A DNA stretch of 64,000 nt. Origin: Lottia gigantea. Taxonomy: Eukaryota > Mollusca > Gastropoda > Lottiidae. Numbering within the stretch: the first letter of the stretch is position 1; the number at the start of each line of letters is the position of its first letter. This document shows, one piece after another, positions 56,011 to 64,000 of the stretch. The stretch spans positions 1,550,314 through 1,614,313 of the forward strand of contig NW_008708752.1 in NCBI RefSeq assembly GCF_000327385.1, written 5' to 3'. Position numbers and translations under genes: made by a program. A model generated the notes under the pieces. The model searched no databases. It was not told where the DNA came from and saw nothing but the letters and a program-made list of their open reading frames with translations.

Positions 56011-56279
56011 AAAGAGCAAAAAAAGTGTATGTATCGGGGGACAAGGATAGCATCAATTTGCACCATTTAAATTTTCGATTAGACGTCTGTGGTTCCTTCA
56101 ATTCCACTAAAACTATATCGTTACTAATCACGAAAGGCCTTGGTGTGGTCATCAAACACTTAGTTTTAGTGAAATTGCAGGAATCCCAGACATTTAATCG
56201 AAAATCGGAATGTTGATGCTATCAGTTTCCCTTATACACATATTTTATTTTTAGAAAATTTCGTTATTATTATCCCTTA
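56011..56279. repeat. Third copy of the palindromic MITE family
   Basis: Left arm GGATAGCATCAATTTGCACC and GTCTGTGGTTCCTTCAATTC; right arm GTTGATGCTATCAG and AATTGCAGGAATCCCAGAC. Together with 16509-16883 and 50195-50341 it defines a family of about 150-375 bp. The centre here (AACTATATCG ... CACTTAGTTTTAG) is also palindromic. Confidence 0.8.
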
Positions 56280-57888
56280 AACTATGTATGTTTAAGCTCA
56301 ACGTCCAATAAGTTATTGCATATGAGTTTCACTGATTACTGTGGTGGATGTCGCTAGCGAGACAGGAGGATATGGATACTCTTCAGACACACATCATACC
56401 ACTCTGCGACTTGGTTTGGCAACCTCAATTCCTAACATTCCCACGCTACAAAGCTTTTAGCTCACTCGAGTGCAGCTAATTGAAACATCTCCGTGATTTT
56501 GTCGATTTGAAAAGTTCCGTTTGTGCTTAAACCATATCCTAATGGTAAATGACCTATTGATATTATAGTTGACCTTATTACTGTCCGTTTTATCTTGGCT
56601 AAATCTTTCATTCATTCATAATATGGGAGGGGAAATATTGCTTTCTTTGTCACATCTGGTACATATTTACACACATAAAATAATATCTTGATATGATAAT
56701 ATATACTATATAGCAGACTCGACCCGAGGAAAATGAACGAATAAACAGATGAATGATTGAACGAAAGAAAAGAGATAGACTGTGATAAATAGAAAAGACA
56801 TATACAGAAATAATGAGTAAAATTCATAGTTTGAAGTATTTTTAAAGGAATTATGCGATTTTCGTACATTTCTAGTACTTCTGAAGACTATTTACATATA
56901 TTCGATATTTAAACCAACCCCCCAAAATAGCGGAACTATCCCTTTAAGACATTCTGTGTAAAAGGGGATTTTACTTTTAAGTGATCTTGAGATGAGCTAA
57001 ATCTCGAACCTACGGTGGCTCACATACTTATTTCTTTTTTTGAATGAAAAACTTTAATTTTCACTAAGGTGATAATTACAGAATTTTGAATTAAAAAATT
57101 TAATTTTTTACTTGGTGATAGTTATTTTTCAAACGACAAAAAAGGTTTTTAATTCAAAATTACAGGAATAATCACCTAATTTTCACCTTGGTGGAAATAA
57201 AAGCTTTTGATTCAAAATAAAAATGACATATGTAATTTTGAATATTAGCAGTTGCTGTGTGATGGCATCAGTTGCTCACGTTTAACTTTCTATGTAAAAA
57301 AAAAAGTGGATGCTGTGACCTTCTCTATCAGTGGTCGAAATCTGCATTCATGCAACTATGCTGTTGCTATTATTGTATTAATTTTATAATATTTCACATC
57401 ATCCATCCTTAAACCCTTGGAACAAACGTATTCCATTTGTTCTCATCCCTGTTAATGTCCACAAAAACGTGAACTTTTCGCTTATGTCTCTCGCTTATCG
57501 TATCATTAACAACAACGTTTTTAAGACGTGAATTTCTTTCAATCAATGCCAAGATGACGGCAACTCCAACCCGTTCCTTCCGGTGAATCTTAAGGTGGAA
57601 TGGCGCACCAGTTTAACAATAACGTTGCTCGGGGAGTATCTGTACTGTAATACGAGTTTGTAGTTTGGTCGTTTAATACATTAAAAAGTGAATGGTGTTT
57701 AATATTGTTAAAATCATAGAGTATGGTCACCACATGTTATTACATCTGCGATTTAGACAATAACTTCGTTCATTTATTTATTATCAGAAATGTAGAAAAA
57801 TATTACTTAACACACTAAGGAAGCAGTAGGCGCCATCTTCGCGTGAGTGGGGGTACAAATAGGGGTCAGAATGACTTAAGGAGGGAGG

Positions 57889-58076
57889 GCCGAGTTTCAC
57901 CGCCATGTCATTCGACCCGACCAGATCTAACGAAGAATCAACACCGAAACCAATAACATAGAATCATACCATTTGAACCAATCCAACTAAAACTACTATA
58001 TACGACTACCAACAACTATACCTAGTTTGCGATATCAGCATCCGCTGAAAGCGAACGTTAACTTGTCATCTACCTA
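57889..58076 (+). repeat. Dispersed repeat, second copy of 7888-8050
   Basis: GCCGAGTTTCACCGCCATGT through GCGAACGTTAACTTG match the copy near the receptor gene, with a short extra block (ACTATATACGACTACCAACA). It ends in CTACCTACCTACCTA just before the G-rich run. Confidence 0.75.
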
Positions 58077-58172
58077 CCTACCTACTTAAGGAAGGGGGGG
58101 TGGGGGGGGGAGGGGGTCGTTGAAGATGAGATTCAAACAACTCCGTCGATCTATATCCATTTAATTTTCGTT

Positions 58173-58960
58173 TTATTTACATATATAAGATAACATTACA
58201 TCTATCATTTTTCTAATGAAATTCGTACCCGGGTGAATGTCTTTGTTTTTGACCGCTACAGACATATCATAATAATTCAAGCAGAAAACACGATCTGAGA
58301 ATTCAGTGAGCTCGTCAATTAAGATAGTTATAAGATGAGGAATCAAAGCGTCGTGAACGGTCGGTACCCAACCAACACATCGAAATGTGCTAGGTCCTTT
58401 AATCAAAATTGTTAAATCTTTATTTCGACCCAAAGTCTTTTTTAGAGCTTTTTTGAGTTGAATAATTTTATGTCTGAATATATTATAATGCTGGCGTGTA
58501 AAATGTGTCCCAAAATGTAATAAAAATATAGTTCGCCCAGTTGAAGGGATTTCGTTTAATACTGTCTCTATTGATTTTGTAGCAGGAGCAACTTTGCGTT
58601 TTTTGTTTAGAAAACACGAAAAAGGCATGTTATGAGGGGCGAATTTTAGCGTAAAACCCAAATCTTTATTCTCACATACCATCTCTTCGTACCATTTCCC
58701 ACCTTGCTAATTCATACTTTTAATACAACCAGAAATCAGAATAAAAATGTTCATCCAATGTAGAACTGTAGAATCACCATGTAAAATAAGTGTTGTATTT
58801 TGAACGCAATGAACAATATTCGGCCGAGAGGAGCCTGATTGACACTTTGTTGAATAGTAAATACCATTAAGAAAATATCCGCTAGGTTGGTCTGTTTTCC
58901 ATGTTTCCGATGGGTGGACTTGGGTGCAGTGTGGCAAATCATCTCGATTATACTCTCCAC
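58173..58960 (-). CDS. NXPE-family protein, C-terminal exon with one in-frame TAG
   Basis: C-terminal SGNH/PC-esterase-like domain of the NXPE (neurexophilin and PC-esterase) family, proteins of the secretory pathway; vertebrate NXPE1 has been linked to sialic-acid O-acetylation. The exon opens after TTTCAG with GEYNRDDLPHCTQVH, then PSGYFLNGIYYSTKC, NTTLILHGDSTVLHW (nucleophile GDS), FLLHFGTHFTRQHY, TILIKGPSTF and finally VKNKDIHPGTNFIRKM with the D-x-H-P block, ending MLSYICK. A single TAG at 58707-58709 splits the frame after GCIKSMN; the same frame continues QGGKWYEEMVCEN. An intron there would be too short, so this is either a pseudogene, a polymorphic stop or an assembly error. The stop codon TAA at the end overlaps an AATAAA. 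N-terminal exons were not found in the 5 kb to the right. Confidence 0.75.
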
Positions 58961-59754
58961 CTGAAATTATTTGAATATTTGATTTTTCTCAGATTCGTAA
59001 TCTTGCAAGGGCATACAATTTCTAAAGTTCTTGCAAATTCAAAAGCCAAGATAGGTAGATGGGTTTCGTCCCCATTCATTTAAAGTGTTTGTTCAGTTAT
59101 TGGAGCTTATTCGAAATTGAACATTTAGATATGCTCGACGTTACCAAGCAAATGACGAGATGTTAAGAACAAATAAGGTGAGCATTCCAAAAACATAGTA
59201 CTATAGTTATTTTATCTTTAATTGGTTGACAATCTGCAATATACATAATTGTATCCATTGCAGTCACCTAATAGTACATTAATAATAAGAAGAATATAAT
59301 TTTCTCCTTTGGTGTGCTGCCTATATAGCTTTCGGCGGGAAATACTGTTCACGTAATTATTGGTCGTTTCCGTCAATATCAGAAATGAAAAATAATATGA
59401 TGAGTTCGAAAGCGAAAAAAATTATAACAAATTTAGGTAAAATATATTTTTTACTCAATAAAAGTAAGAGCAACGCTAACAGATGTGTAGTATAATTCTA
59501 TGTGATAACGATCATTAATAGTGTTAGGCCTATGTAAATATATGCATACATTTTACTTGATCTCAATTTCTATGTACCAGTATTGTACACAGGATAATGC
59601 AACAACACCTATAAACGTCACACAGAGAACTCTTCTCGACTGGAAAAGAATTGAAAGAAAACTTTTATTTTGAATGTGTAAGAATTTATTCCTAGTACAA
59701 TTCTAGTGTCAATCGTATGGAGGGGGATCGTTGCCAGAAGTATTCACAAAGTCA

Positions 59755-59906
59755 AACTTGAAATTAAGTTTGAAAAGTAAACTATGAATATCTCTAGTTT
59801 GTAATTAGTATATTTATTAATTTGTTAATTTTAGAAAGATGTATTATGTAATTGTGTAAAGTGGAAATATGACTTTGTAACATCGACGCCTTGTTTTCAA
59901 GTTTGA
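59755..59906 (+). repeat. Inverted copy of 61440-61562
   Basis: AATTAAGTTTGAAAAGTAA ... TTGTTAATTTTAGAAAGATG ... GTGTAAAGTGGAAATATGAC ... CGCCTTGTTTTCAA here equals the minus strand of 61440-61562. Immediately upstream, 59609-59690 is instead a direct repeat of 61362-61440, so the two loci are joined by a direct and an inverted block side by side. Confidence 0.85.
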
Positions 59907-59987
59907 CTGCCATTTTGGGGGGTTGATTTGAGTCCTGAATATAAGTAAATAGTCTTTAGAAGTACTAGAAATGTACGAAAATACGTT

Positions 59988-60417
59988 CTAACCACGTTTG
60001 TAGGTTATGATATTTTTTGTCTTTGTCGTTATAGTATATCCAGGAGTATTAATTGCCTTGTTGTTTTTACCATCATGAATATCATTGTAAATTTGTAAAT
60101 TTAGATCGTCGTCGTTTTTCGTCACTTTTTGGCACGCATGCAGGTGAAGGCTACACGAAACTCTATTAATAAATTTACAGAAATATGCAAAATTTGATGT
60201 TTTACTACAGAACATCTATGGGCAAAGCTGGAAGCTTTTTGTCATAATAATGACTTTGATTTTGGTACGCTGTGCAGAAGAATACATTCTTTTCACTTTC
60301 CAAAATAAATATTCCAAAGGTCGGATTTTCTGTCGGCTTCAATTCTATACCGAACATCTTTCTTAATTCTGTATCGTTCATATTAATCAAAATTATGTAA
60401 TGGCACGCTGCTTTCAT
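59988..60417 (-). CDS. Unidentified open frames (two overlapping, different frames)
   Basis: Not recognised. Frame 60417-60205 reads HYIILINMNDTELRKMFGIE ... GIFILESEKNVFFCTAYQNQ and ends LPALPIDVL. Frame 60215-59988, shifted by one, contains FINRVSCSLHLHACQKVTKN and DLNLQIYNDIHDGKNN. Both look protein-like (mixed polar and hydrophobic residues, several Cys), so one exon with a frame change or an exon pair is possible. A donor-like GTAGTA lies at the overlap. No family could be named. Confidence 0.3.
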
Positions 60418-61532
60418 TTTGTTACGTTCGCGAACATAGCGTCATAGTGAGTTTGATTAGCTGAGATTTCCTAGAAAGATTCAAGGGAAATATTTATCTA
60501 TGAGTACGTAATTCTCCTCATTTGTATTACCACAGCCCCGAGGAAGAATGACGAGTTGGGGTGTGGTTTGGACACGTTGCTATGATGGGTGTGGCGCCTG
60601 ATACCACTTTTCATTATAAAATACTTCCTCATTTATGATTGATGTACTGCCTCATGTGAAAAGTTCATTAGTTGCTTGTAATGTTTCGCCAACATGTTTC
60701 TTGGGTTTCGTTTTGAGGTTCGGATCGTTGGTACTTGACTATACGATGAATTAATTGACGCATTCAGGCAAGGGCCTCGAGAATAATCACGTTACACCGG
60801 CTTGGTCGCCGGCAAACGTAAAATTATAATCTTTACATTAGTCGCTATCAACCTGCGACGTATGCGATCATATTTCGTTCCCTAGGTGCGTTTCTAACAA
60901 AATCTATGGGCTTGGGTCACTTTTATTTTTATTGCGTTTATGGAGATATTATGACGCCTGTCTAGGAGATTCTTGATTCCATGGCGATTTCAACGGCGAC
61001 AAAGGTGCCGAAACACTGAACTGAGCGATATTCTGATTCTATGTTCTTATTAAAGAATTAATTTATCTTAGCTACTATATGTATTAGAAGTTAGAAGTTA
61101 TTTTTCGCGTTTGGCATATATGTCTAACATGTGTAGACCTATAAATGGTTTATTTCTATCGGATTGTATAAAGGCACAGTTGTCTACGGGGCTCCAAAAC
61201 GATTTCTACCCTTCCAGCCAATTTGGAGCCTCCACTCCACCGCTGCAAATAGGTCTACTTAATATAAAAAATCAAATAAACTTACGTTCATCTTAAATAT
61301 TCTCGGAGATCGAAAAAATAAAGAGTCTTTGTTTTTATACTATCATTAATGGTTATACCCCCAGTATATAAACGTCACATACATAACTTTTCTCGGCTAA
61401 ATGTATAACTGAAAGAAAACTGTTATTTTATATTATTGCATATTCTTATTGAAAACAAGGCGCCGACGTTACAAGTCATATTTCCACTTTACACAATTAC
61501 AAAATACATCTTTCTAAAATTAACAAGTCAAT

Positions 61533-61844
61533 CTACAAGTTACTTTTCAAACTTAATTTCAGAAAAATATAAAAGTCACCATTCAAACTTTCTTTTTCGA
61601 AAATGAATCTTGCATCATTGACATAATCAACTATGTACTTGCTATTACAATAGATTTTAAAATGAATGGTCAACGGTCTATCTGCCATGTGTATCATATC
61701 CGTAATGTGTGATAAGTCAGATTCTGATAACCGTTTAAGAATCGTATCCGATTCATCACTTTTGAGACGTATTATTTGATAAAGGCCGTGATGGTCGAAA
61801 CGTTTGGAAATTTGTGTTAGAGTTTTTATTATACAATCAATCAT
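61533..61844 (-). CDS. Unidentified open frame of 103 codons
   Basis: Starts MIDCIIKTLTQISKRFDHHG and continues with IIRLKSDESDTILKRLSESD and ADRPLTIHFKIYCNSKYIVD to ARFIFEKE; composition is protein-like. The last ~20 codons fall in repeat sequence (shared with 59755-59906 and 62176-62240), so the true exon may end near 61595. It could be a first exon whose partner is at 60417-59988 on the same strand; this is inference. No family recognised. Confidence 0.3.
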   Translation of the reverse strand: MIDCIIKTLTQISKRFDHHGLYQIIRLKSDESDTILKRLSESDLSHITDMIHMADRPLTIHFKIYCNSKYIVDYVNDARFIFEKESLNGDFYIFLKLSLKSNL

Positions 61845-61852
61845 TTATGTAT

Positions 61853-62080
61853 GTAAATTCACGGAAACTAACTGAAATATAACAATTTATACCTTGTCTT
61901 TTTTCACTGGCCGACAAATTTCTATATTTATATATATATATATATATTTATGCTTTTATAACAATTATAATCATTGCAAAAATTTAGTGTGTTCTGCCTT
62001 CAAAATTCACTTCGGCCAGTGAAAAAAAGACGAGGAGTAAATTGTTATATTTCCGTTAGTTTCCGTAAATTTGTATTGAG
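61853..62080. repeat. Palindromic element with ~68-bp arms
   Basis: ACGGAAACTAACTGAAATAT ... TTTTTTCACTGGCCGA is mirrored by TCGGCCAGTGAAAAAAAGAC ... ATATTTCCGTTAGTTTCCGT. The spacer of about 90 bp includes a (TA)n run at 61930-61950. MITE-like; it begins 9 bp upstream of the ATG of the 61533-61844 frame. Confidence 0.85.
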
Positions 62081-62559
62081 AAAACTAATGAAACTAATGT
62101 AAATGAGGTAGGTCACTATACCTTATATGGTAGACCTTACAACTGTCAAGAATACAGTGGTCGAACTTACATCTTTCGAAAAAGAAAGTTTGAATGTTGA
62201 CTTTAAGATTGTTGTGAAATAAAGTTTGAAAAGTAAACCAAATTTATTTAATAATTCAATTTATTTTTTTATATTCCATAGGCAGATATGATACTGAATA
62301 ATACACCTGTATTTTGTCCAAATCCGCCAAGAATCGAGTTTGTAAGTGTTAACGAGATATAAAATATGTTGATCGATATTTCTATGCTTAAATAATTTTG
62401 AATTAAAGGTTAATGTTTTTCAGACAGAATAGAATTAAATTAGGCATAAGGGCCATTTTCTCAGCAAAACATCAGCTTACAAATGAATACATATTCAAAA
62501 AGGCATGTAGGTATCAGGGTGGCCGTTCCCCAGCTTTTCAGTTTGGAATACCATCCCTG

Positions 62560-62600
62560 TAATACAGGGGTTTTCAACCTTATTCTTTCTAATAACCCTT
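62560..62600 (+). repeat. Possible hAT-type terminal inverted repeat
   Basis: CAGGGGTTTTCAACCTTATT resembles the CAGGGGTTCTCAACCTT ends of hAT-Charlie DNA transposons. The opposite end was not found before 64000 and no transposase frame is visible, so it is either a fragment or an element running off the window. Confidence 0.3.
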
Positions 62601-63868
62601 TCAGAATCTTTGAGCGATTGGATAAGAAAGGACCACACCAAGGGTTCATTTAACAGATGTTTATTAACATATCTTAAAACCCTGAAAGTACAATAATAGT
62701 AAGATTACAAGCAGGTAACATATATTCAATTAAAATAGAATAATTAATTACTCTTAACTTAAATATTAATCAATACATACAACACTAAACCATAATCATA
62801 TGAAGAATATGAAAATAACTAAACTATGCATAAGTCTGCTGACAACAAATAAAGTAAACTTAATCAATTGTAAACAATATAATAAACCTACCCTATAAAG
62901 GGGTTTAAACTAAACTTAATCTAAGGGTGAGGTGAAACACCTTGCTAGTAGGGATCTGGAAATGAAAGGATATAAAAGATATTGTAGTGTAAGATATATT
63001 AAAATGAAGAGCTATGCGGGGGTAAATGTAGGTGAAAGTAGTTAATATATTGAGATAACTATAGACTTTAAACTTATGCAATAGGAAAAACCAAGATGGC
63101 TGACCCTAGGTAACTATGGTAAACAAAAGACAAGAATTTTAAAACTATAAAATACAACATACCTTAAACAAGAGAATCCGAATATGCAGAATATATTGAA
63201 AGAATATATATGACTAAACACTAAATCCACAAATACCTTATAGGCCTAATATTGAAGGAGATTCAATATATAATATTCCACTTCCTTACTGTTTAAAAAC
63301 TAGAACCTGAATGACAACCAAGGTTGTCAGGCCAAAAACACTAATTAATATTGTTCAGGTTAAAATTAGAAACTCTGAGGTGATGAAAGCTCAGAGACAG
63401 AGAAGGATATAAGAAAGAAACAGAAGCAGTGAAGTGTGACTTTAACTGATTGTTAGATTAATACAGTGACAGAAAATAACTTTATAACCATTAGATACAT
63501 TTAATTTCAACCTTCAACACTAATACAAGTGGTATCTAGAAAATCTATACTGAAGTTGGCAGTTAGATCGATTGGCAATCTAATTTATTGAATATGTCAA
63601 CATGAATAACTGTGAGGATATATTAATATAAATATTAAAATAGTTTTGGCGTTTAAAAATTAACGGCTGGAATTTTTTTAGTTAAAACTTTCAGTTACGT
63701 TTATGGGCACATTTCTCAAGATTTTGGTGTTTACTTATCAAATATTTAAGCAATAAAAATTTCAGCCCCTTTCAGTATTAATATTTGTTATTATTGTGTA
63801 TATTGTTATTACATGATGTTTTTATAAACCTCTGGTGACGTCACCCCGAGGTAATTATCTCGCCTACT
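62601..63868. other. AT-rich stretch, nothing recognised
   Basis: No open frame, splice-bounded exon or repeat copy could be supported here; base composition is strongly A-rich on the plus strand. Confidence 0.5.
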
Positions 63869-63912
63869 ATTGACTCTGGTCTCCCTTATCAAACAGGGAG
63901 TCCGGAGTCAAT
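63869..63912. repeat. Compact hairpin
   Basis: Arms ATTGACTCTGGTCTCCC and GGGAGTCCGGAGTCAAT pair at 15 of 17 positions around a 10-base loop (TTATCAAACA). Isolated in otherwise unstructured AT-rich DNA; could be the end of an element or a structured transcript. Confidence 0.7.
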
Positions 63913-64000
63913 AATCAATGGTCCTGGGCTGACTTGACCATGTTTGTAGATACTAGTTGCACCCTTTTGCCAGAAAACTTTTTTTACCCGAGAATGTTTT

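Larger units (their letters stand above)
54950..58172. other. Intergenic stretch between the DSL-mucin and NXPE-like genes
   Basis: No gene recognised. The plus-strand frame 54959-55246 is hydrophobic but shows no family pattern. The stretch contains a MITE copy at 56011-56279, a short dispersed repeat at 56846-56925, an AT-rich inverted and direct repeat cluster at 57045-57240 built on GAATTAAAAAATTTAATTTT / CACTTGGTGAT, the dispersed repeat 57889-58076, and a G-rich run at 58089-58122. Confidence 0.5.

Noticed and set aside
62461-62649. 62-codon minus-strand frame starting MNPWCGPFL
   Set aside because: Overlaps the hAT-like end and has no transposase motif; probably chance.

Overview
The window is animal nuclear DNA: AT-rich, with split genes that have GT-AG introns, palindromic MITE-like elements, minisatellites and two 50-base assembly gaps. 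RECQL and HSDL1 orthologues align along their length with the vertebrate proteins. The intronless Cys-loop receptor, the NXPE-like gene and the giant EGF/mucin gene suggest an invertebrate, most likely a lophotrochozoan such as a mollusc. That placement is inference; nothing here names a species.

Layout. (1) 152-4216, minus: RecQ1 helicase (RECQL), eight exons visible, 3' end beyond the left edge. A 43-bp minisatellite at 255-722 is built from its exon-8 splice acceptor and exon start. (2) 4353-8537: repeats, one unidentified short open frame and an assembly gap. (3) 8538-10559, plus: a divergent, intronless nicotinic-type Cys-loop subunit whose promoter-proximal 443 bp, including the start of the signal peptide, is tandemly duplicated. 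(4) 13270-17193, plus: HSDL1 in nine exons, encoding 357 residues and retaining the SDR catalytic tyrosine. (5) 19964-54743, minus: one very large gene (possibly two) beginning like a Notch ligand (signal peptide, MNNL, DSL, EGF repeats). It then becomes a mucin: a ~15.9-kb exon holding about 300 copies of a 13-residue Thr/Ser/Asp repeat, one more EGF, then a second mucin exon with 8-residue repeats and a strongly basic, Tyr-rich tail. All eleven proposed exons join in frame, giving about 7,081 residues. (6) 58173-58960, minus: C-terminal exon of an NXPE-family gene with one in-frame TAG. (7) 59988-64000: unassigned small open frames, inverted repeats and hairpins.

The genes do not form an operon or a recognised pathway. 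The most unusual content is the DSL-EGF-mucin gene, which has Notch-ligand receptor-binding architecture but no visible transmembrane or cytoplasmic part, attached to a giant acidic mucin with a basic tail. The second is the RECQL intron in which a working splice acceptor has been amplified into a tandem array.
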